A DNA stretch of 64,000 nucleotides from Streptomyces sp. SCUT-3 (lineage in GTDB: Bacteria > Actinomycetota > Actinomycetes > Streptomycetales > Streptomycetaceae). How positions within the stretch are numbered: the first letter of the stretch is position 1; every line of letters begins with the position of its first letter. Of this stretch, positions 30,247 to 38,651 are shown piece by piece. The stretch spans positions 1,248,501 to 1,312,500 of the forward strand of contig NZ_CP046907.1 of the NCBI RefSeq assembly GCF_014083985.1, in the 5' to 3' direction. Under the pieces are notes generated by a model. That model was not told the origin of the DNA, ran no database searches, and saw only the letters and a list, made by a program, of their open reading frames with translations. A program made the position numbers and the translations under genes.

Positions 30247-31461
30247 CTAGTGCCCCCGCCCGCGGCGGTGCCATCCCTTTTTCCACGCCCCACCCGTCAC
30301 CGTGCTCCCGGCCCCGCCCGGCCGCCGTCGCCGGAACCGGCTGCGCACGCCGGACGGGCGCAGCAGGGCCGACCACCGGTCGGGGAGCTCCGGCAGTTCC
30401 GGGAGCCCGGGGACGACGGGCGGGGCGGCGCCGGTCCCGTCGCCGCCCTCCTGACGGGCGCGCGCCGCGCGCCGCTCCGCGATCAGGCGGACCTCCTCGG
30501 CCGCGGCCTCCTCCCGCTCGCGCAGGATCTCCTCGCGGGCCGCGGCGGTGGCGAGCGACGGCCAGGTGCGGTCCACGGCGGCGTTGAGGGCCGCGCCGAC
30601 CAGGACGGCGAAGGCCGACACGAAGATCCACAGCAGCACGGCGACGGGGGCGGCCAGCGACCCGTAGATGGTCGGCCCCTCGACCGTGTTGGTCAGGTAG
30701 AGGCGCAGCCCGAAGCTGCCCAGGACCCACATCACCAGCGCCACCAGGGCGCCGGGCAGGTCCTCGACCCACGGCGTCCGCACCGGCACCGACATGTGGT
30801 AGAGCGTGGTCAGGAAGACCACCGAGAGCACCAGCACCACCGGCCAGTACAGGACGCCCACCAGCCCCTCGCTGCGCGGCACCAGCTGGACCACCAGGTC
30901 CGGCCCGGCGAGCATCAGCGGCAGGACGACGGCGCCCACCAGCAGCGCCGCCAGGTACAGGGCGAAGGCCAGCAGCCGGGTGGCGACGATGCCCCGGCGG
31001 CCCTCCAGCCCGTACATGATGGTGATGGTGTCGACGAAGACGCTGAGCGTCCGGGAGCCGGACCACAGCGCGATCATGAAGCCGATGGAGATGACGTCCG
31101 GCCGCCCGCCGCCGAAGATGCTGTCCAGCAGGGGGCGCACCAGCTGGTCGACGCCGTCGGTGGTGAGGACGGTCGAGGACGCGGCCAGGATGTTGCGGCG
31201 GATGTCGTCGATGGTGTCGGTGCCGATGACCGTGTCGAGGTAGCCGAGGGCGCCGACGAGGCCGAGCAGCAGCGGCGGCACCGAGATCAGCGTGAAGAAC
31301 GCCGCCTCGGCCGCCAGCCCGGTCACCCGGTACTCCATGCAGGCGTCCACGGTGTCCTTGACCAGCAGCCACAGCACACGGCGCCGCGAGAAACTGCGGT
31401 ACAGCACCCGGACGCGCCGCAGCCTGCCGGTGACCTCTTCTTCTGCGCCTCGCACCTCCAT
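30247..31461 (-). CDS. YihY/BrkB-family membrane protein
   Basis: 404 residues from ATG 31461; GTG 31455, two codons on, fits a leaderless mRNA better (TACCGT six bases before it). Contains the BrkB core: CMEYRVTGLAAEAAFFTLISVPPLLLGLVG near 35-65, DVISIGFMIALWSGSRTLSVF, MYGLEGRRGIVATRLLAFALYL, and VPVRTPWVEDLPGALVALVMWVLGSFGLRLYL. Six membrane helices are visible. A cytoplasmic tail of about 120 residues is charged and ends Arg-rich. Role unknown, possibly transport; formerly mislabelled ribonuclease BN. Confidence 0.88.
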   Translation of the reverse strand: MEVRGAEEEVTGRLRRVRVLYRSFSRRRVLWLLVKDTVDACMEYRVTGLAAEAAFFTLISVPPLLLGLVGALGYLDTVIGTDTIDDIRRNILAASSTVLTTDGVDQLVRPLLDSIFGGGRPDVISIGFMIALWSGSRTLSVFVDTITIMYGLEGRRGIVATRLLAFALYLAALLVGAVVLPLMLAGPDLVVQLVPRSEGLVGVLYWPVVLVLSVVFLTTLYHMSVPVRTPWVEDLPGALVALVMWVLGSFGLRLYLTNTVEGPTIYGSLAAPVAVLLWIFVSAFAVLVGAALNAAVDRTWPSLATAAAREEILREREEAAAEEVRLIAERRAARARQEGGDGTGAAPPVVPGLPELPELPDRWSALLRPSGVRSRFRRRRPGGAGSTVTGGAWKKGWHRRGRGH

Positions 31462-31474
31462 ACGGTATCCGCCA
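31461..31474. promoter_or_regulatory. Overlapping divergent -10 elements
   Basis: TACGGT (31461-31466) is seven bases before the acyl-CoA dehydrogenase ATG on the plus strand. On the minus strand TACCGT (31467-31462) is six bases before the BrkB GTG at 31455. The two hexamers overlap in TACGGTA. Neither gene has a Shine-Dalgarno sequence. Confidence 0.5.
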
Positions 31475-33111
31475 TGGACTGCCTGACACACACCGTGACC
31501 AACCAGCCCCCGCCCCTGGCCGACTACGACGTCCACGCCGCGGACGCGGCGCTCCGGGAGGGCGTCGAACGCCACGCCTCCCCGGCGAACCTGGAGGAGA
31601 TCCGCGCCGAACTGGGGGAGCTGGGCCGCGCGGCCGGCTCGCGGCAGGCGCAGGAGTGGGGCGAGCAGGCGAACGCCAACCCGCCGGTGCTGCGCACCCA
31701 CGACCGCTACGGCCACCGGATCGACGAGGTGGACTTCCACCCCTCCTGGCACCGGCTGATGGAGCACGCCCGCGCGGCCGGGCTGACCGACGCCTGGGGC
31801 CGCGCGGACGGCCACCTGCGCCGGGCGGCGGGGTTCGTGGTGTGGTCGCAGGTGGAGGCCGGGCACGGCTGCCCGGTCTCGATGACGCACGCTGCGGTGC
31901 CCGCCCTGCGCGCCGACCCGTCCCTGGCCGCCGTGTGGGAGCCGCTGCTGACCTCCCGCGCCTACGACCCGGTCCTGGCACCCCCGGCCGGCAAGGCGGG
32001 CGTGGTGTTCGGGATGGGGATGACGGAGAAGCAGGGCGGCTCGGACGTGCGGGCGAACACCACCCGCGCCGAGCCGCTGGCCGGCGCGGGCGAGTACGCG
32101 CTCACCGGCCACAAGTGGTTCTGCTCCGCGCCGATGTCGGACGCCTTCCTGGTGCTGGCGCAGGCGCCGGGCGGCCCGACCTGCTTCCTGCTGCCGCGCG
32201 TGCTGCCCGACGGCACCCGCAACACCTTCCGCGTCCAGCGGCTGAAGGACAAGCTGGGCAACCGGTCCAACGCCTCCGCCGAGGTGGAGTTCGCCGGCAC
32301 CTGGGCGCAGCGGGTCGGCGAGGAGGGCCGCGGGGTGGCCACCATCATCGGGATGGTCTCGGCGACCCGCCTGGACTGCGTGCTGGGGTCGGCGGCCCTG
32401 ATGCGGCAGGCGGTCGCCCAGGCGGTGCACCACGCCGCGCACCGCAGCGCCTTCGGCGGCCCGCTGATCGGCAAGCCGCTGATGCTCAACGTCCTGGCCG
32501 ACCTGGCGCTGGAGTCGGAGGCGGCGACCACGACCGCGCTGCGCCTGGCCGCCGCGTACGACTCCGACGACGAGGGCGAGCGCGCCTTCCGCCGCCTCGC
32601 GGTGGCGGTGTCGAAGTTCTGGGTCACCAAGCGCTGCCCGGCGCACGCGGCGGAGGCCCTGGAGTGCCTGGGCGGCAACGGCTACGTGGAGGAGTCCGGG
32701 ATGCCCCGGCTGTTCCGGGAGTCCCCGCTGAACTCGGTGTGGGAGGGGTCGGGGAACGTCAACGCGCTGGACGTGCTGCGGGCCCTGCAGCGCGAACCGC
32801 GGGCCCTGGACGCCTTCCTCCGCGAGGTCGGCAGGGCCCGGGGCGCGGACCACCGCCTGGACGGGGCGGTGAAGGACCTGCTCACCGAGCTGGCGGACCT
32901 GGAGGGCATCGAGGTGCGGGCGCGGCGCGTGGTGGAGCGGATGGCGCTGGTGCTCCAGGGGTCGCTGCTGGTGCGGTTCGCGCCGGCCGCGGTGGCGGAC
33001 GCCTTCTGCGCCTCGCGGCTGGGCGGCGACCGGGGCGTCTCGTTCGGCACGCTCCCGCGCGGCCTGGACCTGGCGTCGATCGTGGAGCGGGCCCGACCCG
33101 TCCCCCGCTGA
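31474..33111 (+). CDS. AidB-like acyl-CoA dehydrogenase
   Basis: 545 residues from ATG 31474 (GTG 31495, at VTNQPPPL, is an alternative). Longer than typical 380-residue dehydrogenases, matching the AidB/isovaleryl-like subfamily. Shows GMGMTEKQGGSDVRANTT (flavin and substrate region), GHKWFCSAPMSDAFLVLAQA, LKDKLGNRSNASAEVEF, ECLGGNGYVEESGMPRLFRE and SVWEGSGNVNALDVLRAL. AidB proteins bind FAD and DNA and are linked to alkylation defence, with an ogt gene 3 kb away; a plain catabolic role is equally possible. Divergent from the BrkB gene. Confidence 0.9.
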   Translation: MDCLTHTVTNQPPPLADYDVHAADAALREGVERHASPANLEEIRAELGELGRAAGSRQAQEWGEQANANPPVLRTHDRYGHRIDEVDFHPSWHRLMEHARAAGLTDAWGRADGHLRRAAGFVVWSQVEAGHGCPVSMTHAAVPALRADPSLAAVWEPLLTSRAYDPVLAPPAGKAGVVFGMGMTEKQGGSDVRANTTRAEPLAGAGEYALTGHKWFCSAPMSDAFLVLAQAPGGPTCFLLPRVLPDGTRNTFRVQRLKDKLGNRSNASAEVEFAGTWAQRVGEEGRGVATIIGMVSATRLDCVLGSAALMRQAVAQAVHHAAHRSAFGGPLIGKPLMLNVLADLALESEAATTTALRLAAAYDSDDEGERAFRRLAVAVSKFWVTKRCPAHAAEALECLGGNGYVEESGMPRLFRESPLNSVWEGSGNVNALDVLRALQREPRALDAFLREVGRARGADHRLDGAVKDLLTELADLEGIEVRARRVVERMALVLQGSLLVRFAPAAVADAFCASRLGGDRGVSFGTLPRGLDLASIVERARPVPR

Positions 33112-33666
33112 CCCCCGGCGACCCCCACCGACCCCCGCCGCGCCCCCTCGCGGGTCCCGGCGGGGGCGCGGGGAAGGTCGTTTTCCGGCCGAAACACCGG
33201 CCTCCCGCCGCGCCCGCCGTCCGGCGGACTCCTCCCGCCGGCGCACGGCCCGGCGGGCCGCCCGGCGGGAGGAGCCGGGAAGGGGCCGGACGGGGAGGGG
33301 CGCGGCGGGAGGGATCGTGGCGGGAGGGGGGTTCCCCGCACGGGGGAACCGGGAACCCCCCTCCCGCAGGGCGCGGTGCGCGGTGCGGTGCCGCCCGCGC
33401 CGCGTCGCGCCGTCGGTCCGGGTGGTGCCGCGCCGACTCGGCACCACCCCGGCCCGGACATCCGGGGCCGTGACCGTTCGTCACTGTGCTGCCGGACGCC
33501 CGCGGCCGGCAACCGTTGCACCCCGTTGCAGCGTCCGCCGGGGCCCGGCGCGCGCCGCTGCAAATACGCCAATACGCGTCCCGGGGGCCGAACACGCCGT
33601 CCGCGCGCTGATTATGGTGGGAGGCACCTCCACCTTCCGGTTCACCGACGAGCCCCGGAGTGCCCG
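33112..33666. other. Intergenic stretch with GTTGCA repeats
   Basis: About 555 bases. The first 350 are GC-only low complexity with no credible frame. GTTGCA occurs at 33515-33520 and 33525-33530, and TTGCAGCG (33526-33533) is matched by CGCTGCAA at 33556-33563. These may be operator half-sites for the GAF regulator that follows. TTATGG at 33612-33617 is a possible -10. Confidence 0.4.
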
Positions 33667-34962
33667 TTGCAGGACGCACGCTCGACCGCCGGTGCGGCTC
33701 CGCCCGCCGCGCGGCCCCCGACCGGTCGTCGGCGCCCGGCCCGCTCCCCGGCCGAGGTGCGCGAGGCGGTGCTGGCCGGACAGGCGCCCCCGTACCCCGT
33801 ACGCCCGGTGATCGACGAGTCGTGGCGGCGGGTCCTGCGGTGCGGCCTCGATCCGGAGCGCGGGGCGGTCGGGAACCCGCTCGCCCTGGACGAGCTGGAG
33901 CGCCGCCGCCGCCGCAGCGGGATCGGCGCCGTCCTGCCGACGCTGCGCGAGGGCCTGCTCGGCGCGGCCGACGCCGCCCGCGCCATCGTGGTCGTCAGCG
34001 ACGCCGACGGGCGCATCCTGTGGCGGGAGGGCAACAGCGCGGTGTGCCGCCTGGCCGACGCCCTGGGGCTGACCGAGGGGGCCGACTGGACCGAGACCGC
34101 GGCCGGCACCAACGCCATAGGCACCGCGCTGGTCGTCCGGCGCCCCCTGCAGGTGCACTCCGCCGAGCACTACGTGCGCACCCACCACCCGTGGACCTGC
34201 GCGGCGGCCCCGGTCACCGACCCGCGCGACGGGCGGCTGCTGGGCACCGTCGACGTCAGCGGCCCCGCCAGCACCCTGCACCCGGCCACCCTGTCCCTGG
34301 TCACGGCCGTGGCCCGGCTCGCCGAGAGCGAGCTGGACGTGTGCCACCGGGCCGAGCTGGAGCAGCTGCGCGCGGTGGCCGCCCCGCTGCTGTCCCGGAT
34401 GCCGGGGAAGGCCCTGGTCACCGACCCGCACGGCTGGACGGCGGCCGTGGTGGGCATGGTCCCGCCGCGGCGCCTGGTCCTGCCCAGGTCCTCCGACGGG
34501 TCCGGCCGGGTCTGGCTGCCCTCCCTGGGCACCTGCACGGTCGAGCCGGTGCCCGGCGGGCACCTGGTGCGGGTGCGCGGGGACGACGCCGACGGCCCCG
34601 CCGTACCGCAGCGGGTGGTGCTGGACGTGCGCCGCGCCCGGCACTGGTCGGTCACCGTCTCCGGGGACGCCGGCAGCTGGTCGCAGGACCTGAGCCCGCG
34701 CCACGCCGAGCTGCTGGTGGCCCTCGCGGTGCACCGCCCGGGCCGCACCGCCGCCCAGCTGTCGGAGGACCTGTTCGGCACGCCCCGCCGGGAGGTGACC
34801 GTGCGCGCGGAGATGTCCCGGCTGCGCCGCACCCTGGCGGCCGTCCTGGACCACCGCCCCTACCGCTTCGCCGACCACGTCCACGTCGACCTGCGCCGCC
34901 CGGACCCTCCGGGGCTCCTGCTGCCCGGCAGCACCGCACCGGTGGTGACCGCCCTGCGTTGA
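33667..34962 (+). CDS. GAF-domain transcriptional regulator (AcoR-like sensor half)
   Basis: 431 residues from TTG 33667, with GGAG six bases upstream; the frame continues to 33376 without similarity. N-terminal SPAEVREAVLAGQAPPYPVRPVIDESWRRVLRCGLDP is the usual lead-in of AcoR-type regulators. The GAF domain (about 95-235) includes EGADWTETAAGTNAIGTALVVRRPLQVHSAEHYVRTHHPWTCAAAPVTDP. There is no AAA+ sigma-54 module; a C-terminal winged-helix-like block (RHAELLVALAVHRPGRTAAQLSEDLFG, EMSRLRRTLAAVLDHRPYRF) takes its place. Probably senses a carbon-source signal; the acyl-CoA dehydrogenase upstream is a candidate target. Confidence 0.85.
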   Translation: MQDARSTAGAAPPAARPPTGRRRPARSPAEVREAVLAGQAPPYPVRPVIDESWRRVLRCGLDPERGAVGNPLALDELERRRRRSGIGAVLPTLREGLLGAADAARAIVVVSDADGRILWREGNSAVCRLADALGLTEGADWTETAAGTNAIGTALVVRRPLQVHSAEHYVRTHHPWTCAAAPVTDPRDGRLLGTVDVSGPASTLHPATLSLVTAVARLAESELDVCHRAELEQLRAVAAPLLSRMPGKALVTDPHGWTAAVVGMVPPRRLVLPRSSDGSGRVWLPSLGTCTVEPVPGGHLVRVRGDDADGPAVPQRVVLDVRRARHWSVTVSGDAGSWSQDLSPRHAELLVALAVHRPGRTAAQLSEDLFGTPRREVTVRAEMSRLRRTLAAVLDHRPYRFADHVHVDLRRPDPPGLLLPGSTAPVVTALR

Positions 34963-34991
34963 GCGGGGCGGCGTGTGGTGGGATTGCGGGC

Positions 34992-35597
34992 ATGGACGAC
35001 GCACGGCCCGCGGGCATTCCGGTCGAGACCTCCGAGGACGTTCCCGGCGGCACGGCCGGGAGCACGCCGGGGAGCACCCTCGTGACCACCTGGTCGCTGG
35101 AGCAGACCGGCCCGGACGAGCTGCGGCCCTCGGCGGTGCCCGGGCCCGGCGCCGGGGTGCGGGTGGAGCTCGCGCAGGTGCCGCTGCCGGAGTTCAGCCG
35201 CTTCCTGTACTGCGCGGTGGGCGGCGACTGGCAGTGGACCGACCGGCTGGGCTGGGACCGCCGGCGGTGGGAGGCGTACCTCGCGCGCGGGGTGGAGACG
35301 TGGGTGGCGTACCGGCACGGCACTCCGGCCGGCTACGTCGAGCTCGACCCGCAGGACGACGGCGTCGTGGAGATCGCCTACTTCGGGCTCCTGCCCGCGT
35401 TCATCGGGCAGGGCATCGGCGGGCACCTGCTCTCCGTCGGGCTGGCCCGGGCCTGGGACATGGCCGAACGTCAGCCCCGGCGGCCGGCGACCCGGCGGGT
35501 GTGGGTGCACACCTGCAGCCTGGACGGCCCGGCAGCCCTGACGAACTATCGCAAACGCGGCATGCGGGTCTTCGAAACCGTCACCGAGGAGAAGTGA
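34992..35597 (+). CDS. GNAT N-acetyltransferase
   Basis: 201 residues from ATG 34992, 29 bases after the GAF gene. Contains FSRFLYCAVGGDWQWTDRLGWDRRRWEAYLARGVETWVAYRHGTPAGYVEL and the acetyl-CoA site IAYFGLLPAFIGQGIGGHLLS, then WVHTCSLDGPAALTNYRKRGMRVFE. The WxWTDR..W signature belongs to a streptomycete GNAT group of unknown substrate. May be co-transcribed with the GAF gene. Confidence 0.87.
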   Translation: MDDARPAGIPVETSEDVPGGTAGSTPGSTLVTTWSLEQTGPDELRPSAVPGPGAGVRVELAQVPLPEFSRFLYCAVGGDWQWTDRLGWDRRRWEAYLARGVETWVAYRHGTPAGYVELDPQDDGVVEIAYFGLLPAFIGQGIGGHLLSVGLARAWDMAERQPRRPATRRVWVHTCSLDGPAALTNYRKRGMRVFETVTEEK

Positions 35598-35611
35598 CCG
35601 AGGACACAATG

Positions 35612-35626
35612 TCTCATTGAGTGAGA
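35612..35626 (+). promoter_or_regulatory. Inverted repeat upstream of the sulfur operon
   Basis: TCTCA-TTGAG-TGAGA (35612-35626) lies in an AT-rich patch 64 bases before the leader peptide ATG. It is a candidate operator for the sulfate-assimilation operon; the regulator is not known from this window. Confidence 0.4.
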
Positions 35627-35689
35627 TTATTCGGTCCGCATCACGGACAGCGGTGGACGTTCGCGGAGACCGCGTGCCACGCTTCCGTC

Positions 35690-35773
35690 ATGTCTCGCGC
35701 TGGAATCGCCTTGGTCTGTCGGCTGCACGTCGACTACGGCCGCATGTCCAGCGCCATCTGTCCGGCGATCTGA
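35690..35773 (+). CDS. Sulfate-assimilation leader peptide
   Basis: 27 residues from ATG 35690: MSRAGIALVCRLHVDYGRMS then SAICPAI. The R-x-HVD...SSAIC pattern with paired cysteines is that of conserved short leader peptides found upstream of sulfur-metabolism genes in actinobacteria. It stops 169 bases before the sulfite reductase. Codons for Cys at positions 10 and 24 suggest that ribosome stalling under cysteine shortage controls the operon downstream; this mechanism is inferred. Confidence 0.72.
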   Translation: MSRAGIALVCRLHVDYGRMSSAICPAI

Positions 35774-35884
35774 CCGAGCAGCGCAGCACCCTCTCGCAAG
35801 CCCCCGCCACAGCGGACGCGCGGGTGCCGTCAGCCCTGCCCCGGACGCCCGGATCCCGTGCGCCGCAAGGCTGTTCGGCGTTTC

Positions 35885-35902
35885 CGCGCCACCCTTGGCG
35901 CG
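35885..35902 (+). promoter_or_regulatory. Hairpin between leader peptide and sulfite reductase
   Basis: CGCGCCA-CCCT-TGGCGCG, a 7-bp stem with a 4-base loop, ends 41 bases before the reductase ATG. It could act as part of an attenuator controlled by the leader peptide. Confidence 0.4.
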
Positions 35903-35942
35903 CACAGACACACATCCGCCCTTGGAACGAGGACGCATCGCC

Positions 35943-37640
35943 ATGGCCGCGAACCCCGCAAGTCCCGAGGCTGCACCGACCCGCCGCAAGGCCGGCCGCC
36001 ACCGCGGCGAGGGCCAGTGGGCCGCCGGCCACTTCACCCCCCTCAACGGCAACGAGCAGTTCAAGAAGGACGACGACGGTCTCAACGTGCGGACACGCAT
36101 TGAGACGATCTACGCCCGCACCGGCTTCGACTCGATCGACCCCAACGACCTGCGCGGCCGGATGCGCTGGTGGGGCCTGTACACCCAGCGCCGCCCCGGC
36201 ATCGACGGCGGCAGGACGGCCGTCCTGTCCCCGGAGGAGCTCGAGGACGAGTACTTCATGCTGCGGGTGCGCATCGACGGCGGGCGGCTGGACGTCGCCC
36301 AGCTCAGGGCGATCGCCGAGGTCTCCCAGACCTACGCCCGCGGCACCGCCGACATCACCGACCGGCAGAACGTCCAGCTGCACTGGGTCCGCATCGAGGA
36401 CGTCCCCGCGATCTGGGAGAAGCTCGAGGCCGTGGGCCTGTCGACCACCGAGGCGTGCGGCGACGTGCCCCGCGTGATCATCGGCTCGCCGGTGGCCGGC
36501 GTCGCCGCCGACGAGATCGTCGACGGCACCCCCGCCGTCGAGGAGATCACCCGGCGGTTCATCGGCAGCAAGGAGTTCTCCAACCTGCCGCGCAAGTTCA
36601 AGACCGCGATCTCCGGCTCCCCGCTGCAGGACGTGGTCCACGAGATCAACGACGTCTCCTTCGTCGGCGTGGACCACCCCGAGCACGGGCCCGGCTTCGA
36701 CCTGTGGGTCGGCGGCGGCCTGTCCACCAACCCGCGCCTGGCCGTGCGGCTGGGCGCCTGGGTGCCGCTGGAGGACGTCGCGGACGTGTGGGCCGGCGTC
36801 GTCGGCATCTTCCGCGACCACGGCTACCGCCGCCTGCGCAACCGCGCCCGCCTGAAGTTCCTCGTCGCCGACTGGGGGCCGGAGAGGTTCCGGCAGGTCC
36901 TGGAGGACGAGTACCTGCACCGGAAGCTGGCCGACGGTCCCGCCCCCGGGCAGCCGCGCGAGCTGTGGCGCGACCACATCGGCGTGCACCCGCAGAAGGA
37001 CGGCCGCTTCTACGTCGGCTTCGCCCCGCGCGTCGGACGCGTCGACGGCTCCCTGCTGGAGAAGGTCGCCGACCTGGCCGCCGCCCACGGCTCCGACCGG
37101 CTGCGCACCACCACCGAGCAGAAGATGCTGATCCTGGACGTGGCGCCCGAGCAGGTCGAGTCCCTGGTAGCCGGCCTGGAGTCCCTGGACCTGCGGGTGA
37201 ACGCCTCCCCCTTCCGGCGCGGCACCATGGCCTGCACCGGCATCGAGTTCTGCAAGCTCGCCATCGTCGAGACCAAGGGCCGCGGCGCGAGCCTGATCGA
37301 CGAACTCGAGCGCCGCCTGCCGGACTTCGACCAGCCGGTCAGCATCAACCTCAACGGCTGCCCCAACGCCTGCGCCCGCATCCAGGTCGCCGACATCGGC
37401 CTGAAGGGCCAGTTGGTCACCGACGACGACGGCAACCAGGTCGAGGGCTACCAGGTCCACCTCGGCGGCGCCCTCGGCCTCGACCCCGGCTTCGGCCGCA
37501 AGGTCCGCGGCCTGAAGGTCACCGCCGACGAACTGCCCGACTACGTCGAGCGCGTGCTGCGCCGCTTCCAGGTGGAGCGCACCGACGGCGAGCGGTTCGC
37601 CCAGTGGGCGGCCCGCGCCGACGAAGGGGCCCTGAAGTGA
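35943..37640 (+). CDS. sirA: Ferredoxin-dependent sulfite reductase (siroheme, [4Fe-4S])
   Basis: 565 residues from ATG 35943. Reduces sulfite to sulfide with six electrons. The cluster and siroheme ligand cysteines are C431, C437, C473 and C477 (CTGIEFC and NGCPNAC). The two ferrite-like halves are visible (LHWVRIEDVPAIWEKLEAVGL, RKFKTAISGSPLQD). In domain order and motifs it matches actinobacterial SirA/NirA. First structural gene of the sulfur operon; the nitrite versus sulfite choice is settled by the surrounding cys genes. Confidence 0.95.
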   Translation: MAANPASPEAAPTRRKAGRHRGEGQWAAGHFTPLNGNEQFKKDDDGLNVRTRIETIYARTGFDSIDPNDLRGRMRWWGLYTQRRPGIDGGRTAVLSPEELEDEYFMLRVRIDGGRLDVAQLRAIAEVSQTYARGTADITDRQNVQLHWVRIEDVPAIWEKLEAVGLSTTEACGDVPRVIIGSPVAGVAADEIVDGTPAVEEITRRFIGSKEFSNLPRKFKTAISGSPLQDVVHEINDVSFVGVDHPEHGPGFDLWVGGGLSTNPRLAVRLGAWVPLEDVADVWAGVVGIFRDHGYRRLRNRARLKFLVADWGPERFRQVLEDEYLHRKLADGPAPGQPRELWRDHIGVHPQKDGRFYVGFAPRVGRVDGSLLEKVADLAAAHGSDRLRTTTEQKMLILDVAPEQVESLVAGLESLDLRVNASPFRRGTMACTGIEFCKLAIVETKGRGASLIDELERRLPDFDQPVSINLNGCPNACARIQVADIGLKGQLVTDDDGNQVEGYQVHLGGALGLDPGFGRKVRGLKVTADELPDYVERVLRRFQVERTDGERFAQWAARADEGALK

Positions 37641-37816
37641 GCGAGCGCGCGGCCCCCTTCCACTGCCCGTACTGCGGCGACGAGGACCTGCGCCCCTCCG
37701 AGGAGGGGCACGGGGCCTGGGAGTGCGCCGCCTGCAACCGGGCGTTCCGGCTGAAGTTCCTCGGCCTGCTCTCCTCGGGACTGCGGGCGGGCTCCCACGA
37801 CGGAGGCGGCAAGTGA
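37637..37816 (+). CDS. Small zinc-ribbon protein in the sulfur operon
   Basis: 59 residues from GTG 37637, overlapping the reductase stop. Four cysteines in two pairs, C10-x2-C13 and C30-x2-C33 (HCPYCGDED, ECAACNR), predict a zinc ribbon; the tail FRLKFLGLLSSGLRAG is amphipathic. In streptomycetes a gene of this size sits at the same place between the reductase and cysH. No catalytic residues are evident. A role as adaptor or redox-sensing partner of the reductase is inferred only from position. Confidence 0.8.
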   Translation: MSERAAPFHCPYCGDEDLRPSEEGHGAWECAACNRAFRLKFLGLLSSGLRAGSHDGGGK

Positions 37817-38595
37817 CGGACGGCCGGCACGGCACCGACGGCAGCACCGAAACCGGCACCGGCGCCGACAGCAGCACCGGCACCGACCGCGGCACCGGAG
37901 GCACCCGCACCGCGGACGACCTCAGGCGGCTCGCCGAGCAGGCCGGGCGCGACCTGGAGGACGCGCCCGCGGAGGAGATCCTGCGCTGGGCGGCCGGCAC
38001 CTTCGGCGACCGCTTCTGCGTCACCTCCTCCATGGAGGACGCGGTCGTGGCCCACCTGGCCTCCCGGGTGCGCCCCGGCGTGGACGTGGTCTTCCTCGAC
38101 ACCGGCTACCACTTCCCGGAGACCATCGGCACCCGCGACGCGGTCGCCGCCGTGATGGACGTCAACGTCATCACCCTCACCCCCCGGCAGAGCGTGGCCG
38201 AGCAGGACGCCGAGCACGGCCCGAGGCTGCACGAGCGCGACCCCGACCTGTGCTGCGCCCTGCGCAAGGTGGCGCCCCTGGAGACGGGGCTGGCCGGCTA
38301 CGACGCCTGGGCCACCGGGCTGCGCCGCGACGAGTCCCCCACCCGCGCGGACACCCCGGTCGTCGGCTGGGACGCCCGCCGCGGCAAGGTCAAGGTCTCC
38401 CCGATCGCCCGCTGGACCCAGGAGGACGTGGAGGCCTACGTCGCCGAGCACGGCGTGCTGACCAACCCCCTGCTCACCGACGGCTACGCCTCCGTCGGGT
38501 GCGCGCCGTGCACCCGGCGGGTCGTCGAGGGCGAGGACGCCCGCGCCGGCCGCTGGGCCGGCCTCGGCAAGACCGAGTGCGGGCTGCACGGATGA
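37813..38595 (+). CDS. cysH: Assimilatory adenylyl-sulfate/phosphoadenylyl-sulfate reductase
   Basis: 260 residues from GTG 37813, overlapping the previous stop by four bases. Reduces activated sulfate to sulfite with thioredoxin. Cysteines C147-C148 and C230-x2-C233 would hold a [4Fe-4S] cluster, and the catalytic C256 is in ECGLH. The cluster pattern is that of APS-type reductases. Residues 6-33 are a Gly/Thr/Ser/Asp-rich low-complexity stretch not usual for the family. Reaction block TSSMEDAVVAHLASRVRPGVDVVFLDTGYHFPET is intact. Confidence 0.95.
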   Translation: MTDGRHGTDGSTETGTGADSSTGTDRGTGGTRTADDLRRLAEQAGRDLEDAPAEEILRWAAGTFGDRFCVTSSMEDAVVAHLASRVRPGVDVVFLDTGYHFPETIGTRDAVAAVMDVNVITLTPRQSVAEQDAEHGPRLHERDPDLCCALRKVAPLETGLAGYDAWATGLRRDESPTRADTPVVGWDARRGKVKVSPIARWTQEDVEAYVAEHGVLTNPLLTDGYASVGCAPCTRRVVEGEDARAGRWAGLGKTECGLHG

Positions 38596-38651
38596 CCACG
38601 ACGCACGACACGGCGGGCCGCACCGGCCACCACCGACCACAGGAGCGACGC

